64,000 bases of DNA from Topomyia yanbarensis (GCF_030247195.1 NC_080672.1:312382127-312446126), one strand, 5' to 3'; shown: positions 1 through 12,168, numbered from the stretch's first letter. The notes: generated by a model not told the origin, from the sequence alone. Program-made: numbers and translations.

Positions 1-2218
1 CCTGCTAAATTATAAGGGCCCCTTAATACAATAATGCCCAGCAGTAGTCTTAAGACGGCCATGGGTACAGGACAGGGAAGTCTGAGGATGCCGGCAATCT
101 AGATTCAGAAGAATTTAAACCATGAACTAGCACAGCCTCAAACATAATATTCAAGAGATAGCTCGGATATGGGTTAAGAACATTTGCATCCTAAGCAAGG
201 TTAATTTATTTCAATTGACATCGTAAACAACATAATTGCACTACGTGAGACGAAGCGAAATTCATTGTACTCTGTGGTGAATCAAGCCACAATCATAAAA
301 AAACGGTAAAAATCTTCATTGCTAAGCCTTCAACGACAGCTGCTGTTTTCCGCCTGATGGGACAAACAAGCACGTTTTATCCAAACAGCGAAAGACAAGT
401 CTAATGGAGTTGACAAAAAAAGTTGATGTCTTTCACGTGGGATTCGTTTTTATGCCGGCGTGAAACTAGTAGCTTTCTCGATAAATGGTTGTTTAGAACA
501 TAATATGTCATCAACTTTGGTTCGTGTTTTTCATCTAGAGATAGTCATGTTTGTTGTTTTTGTATCATTGGATCATTGTTTGCAAATATTACCAAGGATT
601 GTTTTTCGTTTGTATTGGTTTGTGGCAAGTACAGGTGCTGCATTTGCATCAGCTACTGCAGTTTTTAGTGGATAAAGTTATTTGTTAAAAACGTCAGAAG
701 CTGATACGAATGAAGCACCTGTTGTTCTGTGAAATTCCGATTGAAAAAGGGAGCGACTCCATCGACTTTCTTCTGTCCCGACAATATCAGTACAGTTTCT
801 AAATATTGAAGGATTGCATTCAGCACGCCCCAGTCGGACTACATCCACCAAGCGAAAAGGCATTACAAAACGTCAGACTAATTGTGGCTTATTGCAACAA
901 ATTGCAATTGCAAGTTCGAGAACGAAGAGTTCAGGTTCCAGACATAGAAGCTAACGTTGGTAGTTTGGTGGGAATGGGTGGACGGGAGTAACGCTTGTTG
1001 CACCATTCGTCTCGATGAACGAATGTCATTCGTTCCAATGAGAACTGGCCGCCAACGATGGCTGAAGGCGATGCGATGTGATGGCGGCGGCACAAGGCAT
1101 TTGCTTCAATTCTTAATTGAGCTTAGAATTTTTTTTCTCTCTCTCTCTCGCTCTGTTCGTCGTTTCCAGACCATCGGACGACAAACGACAGTTGATTATC
1201 TGAATATGTTTTGTAGTAGCGGCCAAGTGGTGTCCGACTAGCAAGCACAATTTAAGTTTAAGTAAAAACGATTTTGCAAATATGAAGCAAGCGCGCTGTC
1301 TGAAGAATGTGGCATTTAATTGCAGCTTCGAGTGTGACTCGGACTCTGCTAAGCGAATCGTTTGTTAGCACGTCAGTGGCTACACGGTACAGTAGTGGCG
1401 TGTTACATGACACGGCGATATGACTGAATATGAATGTTTCGGAAAATTTATTGCACCTATTGGGAAATGTATATGCATTTTTATCTCGTATCGCTGGATT
1501 TGTATAACTATGGCGTAAAATATCCGTTTCTCTCGCACACGCTCGTTTTTGGAAAAAAGGTAACCAAGCGTCTTGAAAATGTCGGTGTATTAGACTTATA
1601 TATTAATATAAGAAAGGTAAAAATATAAACGCCAAAATCGAATACTAGAAATTTTTAAATTGTCGAATGAGAAAATGCGAGATATCGATATGATTCACGA
1701 ATAATATTGTAGACGCTGTCATCCACTATTTTGAGTACAAAACAAATTCATTCAACTGATTTGCGAATACAACCTGCCACGTTTCTATAATATTTATTCC
1801 TGACTCCGAAAGCGAAAATTATATTGTCAAACCTAATCATCGCGTAGATTCGAACGTAAATTCACACTAATCACGACCATTGGAATGAAAAGATCTAGGA
1901 AACAATACCACAACCCTTGTCATTAGTGACACAAGTACACATTCAATTGCAAAACCGAGAACGTATTCAAAGTTTAACTGCTGCTGATGGCAGTTTGCCA
2001 CTATTTCCGAAACACCAAACGTAATCCTTGTTGCCACTACATCCTCGAAGCCCCTAAACTTAGGATGTCTCACACGATACATACACACACGTTCTCAAAT
2101 TTAATGTCACATGTCATCGCCAACCATTTTCCTGCTGCTGCAGCACATCACATATTTCGGATCTAGCTTTGCTACAGCAAACTGCTCCAGAAGCGCCGTG
2201 GAAATAGAGCTTACGGCA
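1..2218. other. Unassigned AT-rich tract with one hairpin
   Basis: I recognise no gene or mobile-element family here. The open frames are short (under 100 codons) and occur on both strands without coding character. The only structure I can support is the inverted repeat at 631-722, listed separately. Confidence 0.6.
631..722. repeat. Imperfect inverted repeat, hairpin of about 92 nt
   Basis: Two arms of about 36 nt (from ACAGGTGC at 631, ending GCACCTGT at 722) pair around a loop of about 20 nt. There are roughly six mismatches per arm, and one of them would be a G:U wobble in RNA. The size and shape resemble an animal pre-miRNA, but no known seed is recognised. A short MITE relic is equally possible. 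Confidence 0.4.
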
Positions 2219-2238
2219 CCCCCCCCCCCCCCCCCCCC
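2219..2238 (+). repeat. Homopolymer C20
   Basis: Twenty consecutive C residues are visible. Shorter C or G runs occur at 17532-17545 and 19767-19778. Such runs are prone to length error in sequencing, so the exact counts are uncertain. Confidence 0.9.
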
Positions 2239-3139
2239 AGCAGTTGGATTTCATCTCCAGAGATGTACCCGAGCACGTATCTCGGCTAGCAAAAATGCAG
2301 TTGATTTTAAAGCACAGTTTTCCTGTCTGTACCCATGCCAGTATCACATTCGTGCCATACGACGCTCTGCGCCAGCCGACACTGCATGCAGCATCGAAAA
2401 CAGTACAGTGCCAGTGCGATTGTGAAACCAAAGGTACATGAAAGCACCCGTTTCACATAGACATTATCCCGACGGACGATCAAAAGCAGCAGCAAACTTG
2501 CGGATGTTGTGAATGGGTTCGAATTGGTCGAGGCACTTGCTCCGTTTGAGTGACCCGAATAATAGCTTCCGACAGGAGGCAACCCTGCCATGGTTGCACC
2601 CTGTGGACAAATTGAAGGACCGATGTACCCATGCTTCGTGTCGCTAGTCATCGTTAGGACTATATTCAGCAAACTCCTTGGTGAGAAGATTATGCTCATC
2701 TGCATGCTTCCGTTACCTTTGTGGGGTCTTTTTTTGCTTGATACAGTCGGTTGGTGGGTGGTAGCAAACAGCGGAAGCAGAGAATGTTGCAATCGTCCTC
2801 CCTTCGATACTGTTCACAAACGATGTTTTACTTTACGCTATCGAAGAAAGATGTCATGTTTTGGCCGATTTCACAGTTGATTCTAAGGGGATAGAAAGAT
2901 TGCAGGGCTAGTGATTCGACACCCAAAACACGACCGATGTAATTTACATATTTACGAATTCCGGAAGCAAACATAAATCCCTTTCTCATGGTCCAAATTC
3001 ACCCCCATTGCATGGTGTTTTGATAGTGTGTGATTGGAATGGGATCAATGAACCTATGAAAACATAAACAACATGGTCCAGTAGAAAAAAAACTTATTAC
3101 GGTGTAATTATAGATTATTGAAGTGTTTTAAAGGTTATG

Positions 3140-3215
3140 TCAGCAATTTGGCCCGGACACTATTTATAGTCTCTTTTAGGGACTGTATGGTGTCTGAGCC
3201 CATGGAAATTGCTGA
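3140..3215. repeat. 76-nt hairpin (miRNA-precursor-like)
   Basis: The segment begins TCAGCAATTT and ends AAATTGCTGA, which are perfect complements. Further inward, a GGACAC stretch pairs with GTGTCT, and TATAGTCTC pairs with GGGACTGTAT around a four-T loop. The result is a nearly continuous stem with small bulges. No mature miRNA sequence is recognised, so this could be a regulatory RNA precursor or a small palindromic element. Confidence 0.4.
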
Positions 3216-3536
3216 GAAGTAACACGGATTTTTTAATTTATGTAAAGGTATATGTCCACGTCAAATTCCGAATACTTTAATCCAATGTTGAAATTCGTTT
3301 CACTTACAGTACAGAACAAGCTCTTCGCTATAGGTTCAAATTCTTGTTTCATTTAGTGAAATGCCATTTCATTCGAACGGTATCAGCATACAATTAAGCA
3401 TACTTAATTATTTAACAACGCCTAACCGAAAGGTTGAAAGCTGAACACATCTATTTATTTTTTTATAGATTTCGTCGAACGAATTTTTAATTTTTCTTTT
3501 TTCCTTTTTTATTTCGACTATGTTAGTCACATTTTC

Positions 3537-3994
3537 TTTTTTACATTTTAACGACATTCAATTAGCTAGAGATACTGGGTAGGGAAAGTTATGAAAATTA
3601 GAGCCATAGTACTCAAGTGAGAGCAAGGATGTGAAGTAAACAGATTGGAAAACTAGAAGTGGCAGGGTCATTAAAACAGGCTTAATATCGTACGGGCTTC
3701 ATCTTTGTCTTCTGTTAATGAGGGTCGAGCTTAGGCAGTATAACTACGAATCAGTGTTAGTGTTAGTGAACTCGGGTGATTCGTAGTTATGCTGCCTAAG
3801 CTCGACCCTCATTAGCAGAAGACAAAGATTAAGCCCGTACGATATTAAGCCTGTTCTAATGACCCTGCCACTTCTAGTTTTCCGATCTGTTTACTTCACA
3901 TCCTTGCACTCACTTGAGTACTATGGCTCTAATTTTCATAACTTTCCCTGCCCAGTAATCTCTAGCAAATTGAATGTCGTTAAAATGTAAAAAA
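3537..3994. mobile_element. Foldback element, 217-bp arms
   Basis: The left arm (3537-3753) and the right arm (3778-3994) are near-perfect reverse complements around a loop of about 24 bp. The outer ends carry TTTTTTACATTTTAACGACA and its complement. The inner ends carry the motif GCCTAAGCTCGAC. No coding potential is present, so this is a non-autonomous palindromic (foldback/MITE) element. Related copies lie at 49345-50210 (larger, also palindromic) and as single arms near 23.7 kb and 35.1 kb. The very high similarity of the arms implies recent formation or gene conversion. Confidence 0.85.
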
Positions 3995-4539
3995 CGAAGT
4001 TTTAATAATTTTAATTGTGATGACGCATCATTCGATTGATCGTGCCGTTTTTTGTATGATTAGTTTTATAAGGTGTTCCTAAGAATAATTTGCAAATTCT
4101 TAAATGACGGCTGGGTGCATAAAATGTTATTTGCGAACGTAATTGTACGGATTGAGGAATATCACTGCAAATTCGCTGTGTTCTCCAAATGTTTGTATGT
4201 TAATGAGCATACAACGTGCCTCATATGATAGAAGAGGAAATGCGGTCCAATCAAGCTTACGAAGTACATATAAGAAAAAAATATTTTTGGGATGACTCCA
4301 TGCGTTATTTACACAGGATAGTGTATGGATTATATACTACAATATTCGCATGTATTGCAAATTAGTTTCACTGTGAAAGAGTCTTCAAAATTATAGCTGA
4401 AGCGTGTAATATAGCCCGGCCCACTATTTACTTTATTTATTATTGTATTGTAGTGTTCCACAAATGTGAACTTAGATTACGCCTCCATCTAGGAGAACAT
4501 TTGAAACATATCGGCGGCAGGCTGGTTTCCTAACTACAA

Positions 4540-5156
4540 GGTACATGGCTATTAACATTCTTCCAATATTTCTACAAAATTTGGCAGACATAATTCTTCC
4601 AGATCTACTAAACATCCTGAGATCCAGTCTAATGTTTGGGCTGGAGAGAAGTTAGGGAAATATTTATACTAAAACAGGTAAAAAAGACTTGACACTACCC
4701 AAGGCCTTCAGACCTAGTTTGACAACAACGTTCTGAAACTGATGGAAAAACTGCTGGACTACTATATTCGAACTGAGCACTGAGTTAGCATATCAAAAGG
4801 GCAAATCTACGGAAACAGCCTTACATACCTTGAGACAATCCTCGAGAAATATTTGAAATTTGCGCTTTTCTTGACGTCGATGGCGCTTTTGATAGTACGT
4901 CCCACATAGCAGTAAACTCTTCGGGAAAACTTGGGGTTTCAAACCGAGGTTAGCTTACTGCTCCTACACAACCATCGCCAGACCATGATTAAGTTATTTC
5001 TCCATTGTGTGATGGTCCAAAGTTAAACAAAAGGCTGTCCAAACTAAACTAAAGTTCAGAGGTCAGCCTGCCTCTCTATCACAGGCGCTATAAAATCAAC
5101 ACCCACTACAGCTATAGAAGCCATGTTTCACCTAGCTTCATTGCACAAACACGTTA
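4540..5156 (+). mobile_element. Non-LTR retrotransposon fragment (reverse transcriptase)
   Basis: Interrupted frames read like the N-terminal reverse transcriptase of a LINE. A stretch similar to KTGKKDLTLPKAFRP is followed by LMEKLLDYYIRTE, a STETALH block and an FLDVDGAFDSTS block, which is the first catalytic-aspartate motif (FLDxxGAFD). After a deletion, STPTTAIEAMFHLASLHKHV matches the segment that follows the polymerase in Jockey/R1/LOA-type elements. Frameshifts and stops make it non-functional. It ends abruptly where the next repeat begins at about 5157. Confidence 0.75.
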
Positions 5157-6150
5157 GGGGCCATACACTAATTACGTAAGGGAATATGGGGGGAGGGGGA
5201 GTTTCAAAATATCTTACGAATTCTTATCTAAGGGGGAGGGAGGGTTTGTCCTTTCTTACGTAATATCATAAAACAAGTATGAAAAATGGAATCAATATGG
5301 AAAATATTATTTTCATAAGAAAAGGGTCCTATTTCTGCCATGAACATGTATATTACACAAAACGAGAATATATTGTACATCATGGTCAAGGATGGGCGGA
5401 CCTCGAATTAAAGTATTTTCCGGCAGGATATGATTCCTAAATTAGTTATGGAATATTATTGATTGCTGGCAGCGTGAGGAGTGACATAATTGTCGATGGT
5501 GTTGGAGCACTTACAACAATTTCTTGACTCTTGATGGTATATTGTTCTGTTCAGGAACTCGAGTCACCATATACCTTACAAGTTAGGAAGTGTTGATACC
5601 GTGTTATTAGGCTAACATCCTTTTTTCAAATTTTCGCTTCCGCAAGGTAGCCGGAAAATGTTCTGTCATGCGATTGTCAAAGATCTTGTAGACCGAATAT
5701 TTGCAGAGTGTGAACTGTATTTGACTTCCAGAAAATTCGTAGATAGCCATCTACGAATTTTCTTCGGAGCTACGCGTACGATAAGTGTCACAGTTGGAAC
5801 TCAGAATTAATTCCCACCAGAAGAGATTTTACATCACAAGGAACTATTTCCGGATATAGCGAAGCAGACTATAAGGACCAAATCGGAGTTTCTGAATATC
5901 TCTCAGCAGTTATTCTGAAATTTCTACTGGGCAAAATTAAGATACTAATAAAATTACCGCTGATGATTACAGTTGAATTTTATCATTAATTTTCTTGTAA
6001 TAATTCTTTAAGTACCGTTTTCGCTATCTTTCTATTTAATGAATTATATGCTTTTCTAATTACGAAAATCATGATAAGATCTTACGTAGGAGGGAGGGGG
6101 AGTTCACCAAAATCTTACGAAGTGGGAGTGCATCACATCTTTACAACAAC
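5157..6150. mobile_element. Putative non-autonomous DNA element with TTACGTAA/CTTACG motifs
   Basis: The left boundary GGGGCCATACACTAATTACG abuts the LINE fragment. It is followed by G-rich tracts and repeated CTTACG motifs. Near the right side (6080-6130) the same arrangement recurs: CTTACGTAGGAGGGAGGGG, then CTTACGAAG. Arthropod genomes contain DNA transposons whose ends carry a GGCCATxxAxxAATTACGTAA-type sequence, and I infer membership in such a family. The right boundary and any target duplication are not resolved. An internal 14-bp perfect hairpin lies at 5731-5762. Confidence 0.45.
5731..5762. repeat. Perfect 14-bp stem hairpin
   Basis: GAAAATTCGTAGAT is followed by a four-base loop and its exact complement. 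It lies inside the putative element at 5157-6150. Confidence 0.85.
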
Positions 6151-8600
6151 TGCACGGAAAAAAATGTTCCCAAAATCATGAATAAAGTGCCATAAATTCT
6201 GGAACAATCACGTTTTTATGTTACGAAAAGAGGATCATGAACAAAAATCACGTGTTTTATATATGGATTCAGGAATAAAATTTCGAGTTTCGTGATATAG
6301 TTCACTAAAAAAATATCCAGAATGTTTCCTAAATATATGAATAACATAAAACCATTGGTTTTATGAATAATGTTCATGAAGTTGTGAACTAGTTCACGTA
6401 TAGAAAATAGATTTGATAGTGACAGGCGGAAACCGTGACGTGTACGTGCAATTTCCATTGATTTTTGTTTTGTGAACTTCAGTTCACGAATACATGCATA
6501 ATATTTCATGATTTTTTTAACTATTTCACAAGCACGAGTGGTAAGTCGTTGCTATTACTCTAGGATTCATGAACTAGGTCATACAGGATTCATGAACTAG
6601 TTCACGAATACATGCATAATATTTCATGATTTTTTTAACTATTTCACAAGCACGAGTGGTAAGTCGTTGGTATTACTCTAGGATTCATGAACTAGTTTAC
6701 GTATACATGAATAATATTTTATAATTTTGTTACTTCAATATACGTGCTCGTTAATCCAATATACATGCTCGTGAAATAGTACACAAAATATTATTCATGT
6801 ATTCGTGTACTGGTTCATGATTACTAGTACAAAAATCACGACCATATTTGCTCGTTAAATAAATAACAAAATTATAAAATATTATTCATGTATATGTGAA
6901 CTAGTTCATGAATCCTAGAGTAATAGCCACGACTTACTACTCGTGCTCGAGAAATAGTTCACAAAATCATCAAATATTTTTCATGTATTCGTGAGCTGGT
7001 TCATGATTCCTAATATATTACTCACGATCCAACATCCGTGCTCGTAAAATAGTTGCTAGAATGATTTCCGGACGTGACCTATTCATGATCTCGCGCGTTT
7101 GCAGATTCGCGTTTGAGACCGCGTTTGTAACTTCGTGTGTACTAAAAAGTATGCGCGATCGCGAGCATAGGTGTGCATGGATGATCGCGAAGGGCCTAAG
7201 CGTTCGTATGTCGACGTGTTTGTGGCGTGTGTTCGCGTCATCGCTTGTATAAATTCGATTTTAAAACCCTGCGGCTATTCACATATTCGCGGACCGTCAT
7301 TCATTTAGTTTTCGGTGTACAGATCACATTCTGACAGGGAGTGAGTCACCCCATATCACTAGAGTTCCCGGTCATGCCGCCATGGAACGTTTTGTCTAGT
7401 GGATATGGGAGTTATTTTTTCTTATTTTATTTTTTTTTAAATAATTAACATGGACCTAGACTGTTGGTAACGACGATAGACTTCCGGACGATCCCGACTC
7501 ATGATGGCGCGAGCGCGGGTGTTTGTAGGTTGACGCTTGAGATCGCGTTGGTAAGTTTATGAGTGCTGAGACGTTCATCTTACCACCAGGGTGTAATCAT
7601 GTTTGCGAGTTCGTGGGCGTAGGTTGCTTGGAAAATCGCGAGGGGCTCTAACGTTTGTACGCTGACGAGATTTTGTAACATATTTGCATGTGTTCCTGAC
7701 TGGTAGCGCGAATCGTGAGCCTGATATCATATTTTCGGTGTGTGGTTAAAACTATGGCAGAGATTGGAAACCCTTATATCGATAGGGTTCCCGGTCATGT
7801 CGCCATAAGACGTGTTACCTAATAGGCATGAGCGTATTTTCTTAATTGGCATGGACCCAGGCTTTTAGGATCAAGGACAGACTTCCGGACGTGATCGATT
7901 CGTAATCGCGCGCGAGAGGGCATTTTCGTAGGTTCCCGCTTGAGACCGTGTTTGAGAACGTGTGAGTGTTAAGACGTTCACGTTAAGACGGGTGTAGAAT
8001 GGCAGTATAGGACTCAAAAAGAAGAAATAAAAGACAATATATGAGAGACGTAATAGATTAGACAGGTACAAGATACAGCTGAAGTTATGATCATCACATG
8101 AAAGACATACATTAGTACTTCAAACACTACTAATACTTGAATAGCCAACCACCACACATAGCACATCCTTTCTCAATTATCTCTTTGTTAATGGTTGATT
8201 GTTGGTTATGAGCGGGTAGAGGAAAGGTTGTTTACAATACCGTCAATCCCATCAACCTGCGAGAGGAAAAAAAAACTACTCATGACTAAATTATGACGAT
8301 AACGTGAATAGAAATTACGAAAATCATGACAAAATTCCTGAAATCATGAACATGAATCACATTACGCGTGTTTAAATTGTCAAAAATCGTGACTATCCTG
8401 AAATCATGAAAAATATGACAAAAATATGACTAAACATGAATCACTCTACTCATGACTAAATAAAGCCAGCCAGTCTTACAAAAAAAAACCGATACTAAAT
8501 TCATGAATAAAATAACAAAGTAACGTGATGAGAAATCAGAAAAATCGCGAATAAGCTCCTGAAATCATGAAGATCATGTGACTGGCTGCTGTGTATTCTC
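6130..8600. repeat. Composite repeat rich in CATGAA/TTCATG and GTTCACG motifs
   Basis: The outer parts (6130-7040 and 8260-8600) are full of short CATGAA, TTCATGA, GTTCACGA and ATCATGA words in both orientations. A 118-bp unit is directly repeated at about 6485 and 6603 with almost no difference. A diverged copy lies in reverse orientation at about 6895-7005. The centre is occupied by array A of the CG-rich unit (7045-8000). I cannot name the family. It may be one large element whose ends are inverted repeats, or a nest of insertions. Confidence 0.5.
7045..8000 (+). repeat. CG-rich tandem unit of about 420-430 bp, array A
   Basis: Two complete units and a partial third are arranged head to tail. 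Landmarks per unit are a TTCCGGACGTGA start (about 7058, 7481, 7880), a GAxxGCGTTTG segment, an ATGATCGCGAAGGGCT-type segment and the box GTTCCCGGTCATGTCGCC (7364 and 7787, 423 bp apart). The sequence is far richer in CpG and GATCGCG words than its surroundings. It has no long reading frame. The same unit forms arrays B, C and D elsewhere in the window, all on this strand. The family is not recognised. Confidence 0.75.
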
Positions 8601-8643
8601 AAATTATGAACCTAAACACTAAACATGTCCAGAGAATAACAAT

Positions 8644-8742
8644 ACCCAAGTAACAATTGATGTTTTATAGCATGCTGCAAGTGCAATCTAAGTTTTATCA
8701 GTAGCTATAAAACTATCATAAAACCACAATTGTTACTAGGGT
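8644..8742. mobile_element. Short MITE, about 100 bp
   Basis: Terminal inverted repeats of about 25 bp (CCCAAGTAACAATTG at the left, CAATTGTTACTAGGG at the right) enclose a short centre that continues the palindrome with TTTTATAG-type words. There is no coding capacity. Confidence 0.7.
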
Positions 8743-10600
8743 AATAACCCAACAAAACACTCGAATGGAACGTCATGTATATATTCGGGGCGACCTAGTG
8801 TTTTGGAAACACAAATAGTTTCATGAAAAAAAAGGTTCAAAATTGTTTATATTTTTCGAACAGTTAGATATAGAATGGTGTGAAAAAAGCAATCCCAAAG
8901 CAGGGGGTTGAGCAGAATGCCAAGTGACCCTTAAATCGTTGAATTACTTTTAGATTTGACGAAATAATTTGCATTTGCATTTCCAACACAATAAAGCCCA
9001 CTACACATTCTAATGAAAAGGCCAAATACTCATAAGAAAATAACGCTAAAAGAAGGACCACTATCACACTACTACATGAACGGAGTAGCTCTTTAGGTGA
9101 ATGGCTGATAACCGGCGGGAGGTTTGATGAAGAACAATACACAATGGCATACGAAACTGTATGTAGATGGTACTGTCTACAAAGTTTGTCACGAAGCAAG
9201 GAGATGAATATGCTTGCTAGGCTACCATTCAGGTTCGGTATAGTACAGAACGGTGGGGGAAATGTTGCCGAAGAGTTGATTCCTGGTGGGGGTATTGATT
9301 GAGTTGCACTCTAAGGGGTCTCAACTAATAAAATGGAGAGGGTATCGTGACAGATGGTATTAGCTTTTTATAGCTGAAGTGGAGTTGTGTGTTTTACTGA
9401 CAGTGATTTGGATTGATGAGACTTAGTTCGATTAAGCTCTGAGAATACATTTCAGTTTAATTCGAAAAACAACAGTAACAGGGAGTTCGTTGGACGGTAA
9501 ACTATTGAATAGCAAGACGACAGTGCTACGAATAAGTGTGTTTCTTTGGTCCCCATTTTCTTCTGAATAAATCGATTGCTACCTCTTTCTGTCAGTCTCA
9601 TAGTTGATACACATCCATAGTTGATAAACCGCAATTAGCTTTCCATTAATAGGCCAGCTGATGTGAATCCAACCCTACATCCAGACTCCACTATTGCCAG
9701 TGTCTCATAAAAATAGCACAATAAAATTTTCAAACGACGATTGCAATGTGGGCACGACTCTCGCGAGCGCAGGGAACCAACTTTTTACGAGCAATTCTCA
9801 GCCCATACCGATTTATCACGGCCTCGGCGGCTGTATGGCTGATGGCGATACTTATGGCGCCCGTGTGTGTCTCTGTGATGTGGGAGTGAGACATTTTGGT
9901 ACCATCACAGTAATTGAGCGGACGTGATCGAGCTATAAAACCAAGTCAAGGATGGGAAACCAGCGACGGACTGAAACTTCCTGGAATAGCATCCATCTGT
10001 GACCACTCTGCCAATGGGAAAGAACTTCAACGGATGATTAAATAGACGAGCGAAACTGCAGCTACAAATAAACACAAACAAACTTTGTCTCTGTGTACAA
10101 CTTCACATTCGCTTTGTAGTGGGAAAAAGCTGGCGATAGGTGACACGGTCGATGAAGGATTGAAAAGAAAGTTAAGATTTTATCAGGATTCGCTTTGATC
10201 TGCGAGGAAAATGAAACCGAATGAAATCCAATAGCAGGCTGGCAATAAATCTTGAAAAATGAAACCCGTTGGAAAGGCTGGAAAAATATGATATCGGAAA
10301 TCTTGTTCGAGGACTGTAGATCGATAACACGTGCACCGTTGTGGGAAGCTCCTTTATTGACATCATTTGTGGGTAGGGACGACGAAAGTATCTCTGAGCA
10401 TACTTTAACAAAACTAACGCAATATGTCTCTACTTCATAAAAGCTACATTTTTATGAAAGAAAACAATGCGTAAAAGGCTGAAACTCTGAATAAGACGAT
10501 ATAGTTGAGTAATCGTTTCGGATATATGAATCAAATCGGATAAGATTAGCTACAGGACCAATGTGTTCGAAATTTGTATAGGATTTTTCGATAATCGACG
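8743..10600. other. Unassigned tract
   Basis: I see no gene, recognisable repeat or RNA here. Open frames reach 111 codons at most and do not resemble known proteins. Confidence 0.5.
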
Positions 10601-10734
10601 CTAACTTTCATTTTCACCGCTAGGTGGCACTGTATTCATCAGTTTATGACAGCAAGTGAACCTAAGGAATATAATTTTATTGGCTACAACTTTGTCAAAG
10701 ACTGCAAGCCAATACAACTTCCATAGAAGTTTCG

Positions 10735-11940
10735 AGAGTTGTCCTACTGGAGCTGTGAGCTGGGTATATTGTGATGGCTCCCCTTCAGAATCCCGCCCTA
10801 CAATTGCAGACAAGCCGGGAAATGTCACCCACTAAAACACTGCTTAAGGCCAATTGCAGCGGGTCGTGATTCTGATTGTGATATTAAGTGTACCGTTCAG
10901 ATGTGCGGGCGTAGGAACTTTACGACGGTGTGGGACTGAGCGTTTAATTATGCGTGCTTGAGATCACGTTAATCAGCTTATAAGAGCTATAGCGTTCAAT
11001 AAACCATCCGGGCGATTTTGTTTTTAGGCGTAGTTGTGCGTGGATGATCACGATTACATGTTCGTCTTTATGTATCATCGCGAAGGGCGCGCGCGTTTGT
11101 AAGTTAAGGTGCTCGATCGCGTGGGCGTCGGTATTTTGCGTGTGCTAGCGTGTTCGTAACTTCGCGTGTATAAGTACGATTTTATAACCGTGTATCCTTT
11201 CGCATGTTAGCGTGGATTCTTGGATGGCCGTGCAGACTGTGAGTCTGACCCTTAATTTTCAGTGTATGATTCAGATGGTGGTAGAAGAGAGTGAGTTCTC
11301 CCATATCAATAGAGTTCCCGGTCATATCGCCATGGAACAATCTTTTTTCTGATTGATCCAACTGAATGCAAGGACCTAGGCTGCTTGGGCCGAGAGTAGG
11401 GTCATCCGGACGTAACCGATCCCTGATTGCGAGAACACGGGCATTTTTGAGTTAACTCCTGATACCGCCTTTGTAAATTTATAAGTGCTAAAACGTTCAC
11501 GTTGTTACCGGGGTGGTTAATCATATTTGTGAAATCGCAGGTGCAGGTGTGCGTGGATGATCGAGAAGGGCTCGAGCGTTTGTACGTTAAAGTGATCGTT
11601 GCCTGTATTTAACTTTGCGTGCATTAATTCGATTTTATACTCGGGTAGTCATTCGCATATTCGCTTGTATTCTTGAATGATCGCGTGCGAACCGTGAATC
11701 TGATACATAATTTTTAGTGTGTGCTACAAGAGAATAAATTGCCCTATACATCACTAGAGTTCCCGGTCATGTCGCCATGGGATGCGTTGTTTAATAAATA
11801 TGAGCGTTATTTTTTTGATTGATCCAACTGAAGGCTTGAACCTAGGGCCGAGGGTAGTAACTTTCGGACGTAACCGTTTCGTGATCGGTCCCTACACTCC
11901 CTTTATAAATTTATAGGTACCAAAACGAGCCTCAGTTCTA
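10735..11940 (+). repeat. CG-rich unit, array B, with upstream module
   Basis: A leader module (10735-10900, from GTTGTCCTACTGGA through CTGCTTAAGGCCAAT) precedes about two and a half units of the unit seen at 7045-8000. The conserved box GTTCCCGGTCAT recurs at 11314 and 11759, 445 bp apart. The GGACGTAACCGAT landmark falls near 11397 and 11870. The same leader precedes array C at 41665, so leader plus array behaves as one repeat family. No coding frame is present. Confidence 0.75.
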
Positions 11941-12040
11941 TTGGGGCTATTCGCTCAATGAAACATGGAAAGTAATCTTCCTATTTTTGGGGAAAATACG
12001 GAAGCTGCTTTAATTGTCAAATCCTTGCAGATAACCTTGG

Positions 12041-12168
12041 TTTAGGTCCCTTCTTAAATTCGATAGTCCCGAATGTATCGTCGTAACCCTTGGTTCAAGG
12101 GGATAGATGTGGGTCGTGACTTCATTCGTATGATGTCCCGACTAATGGCAAACCATTACACGCTGGAT
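12041..12168 (+). mobile_element. LOA-like LINE fragment (C-terminal region)
   Basis: The frame contains PWFKGIDVGRDFIRMMSRLM followed by ANHYTLD. I recognise this as the segment at the C-terminal end of LOA-clade (Lian-like) retrotransposon polyproteins, just before the cysteine-rich tail. It stops at about 12168, where the sequence switches to an oppositely oriented LINE fragment. Confidence 0.65.

Noticed and set aside
2307..2792. 161-codon open frame on the minus strand containing SICPQGATMAGLPPVGSYYSG
   Set aside because: The longest frame outside simple repeats, and serine-rich in the middle. It has no recognisable domain and no convincing splice context, and the opposite strand is also open. 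A translated search showing conservation would change this.
6482..7010. Repeated units considered as a CRISPR array
   Set aside because: Units are 118 bp, adjacent without unique spacers, and one is inverted. The window is eukaryotic.
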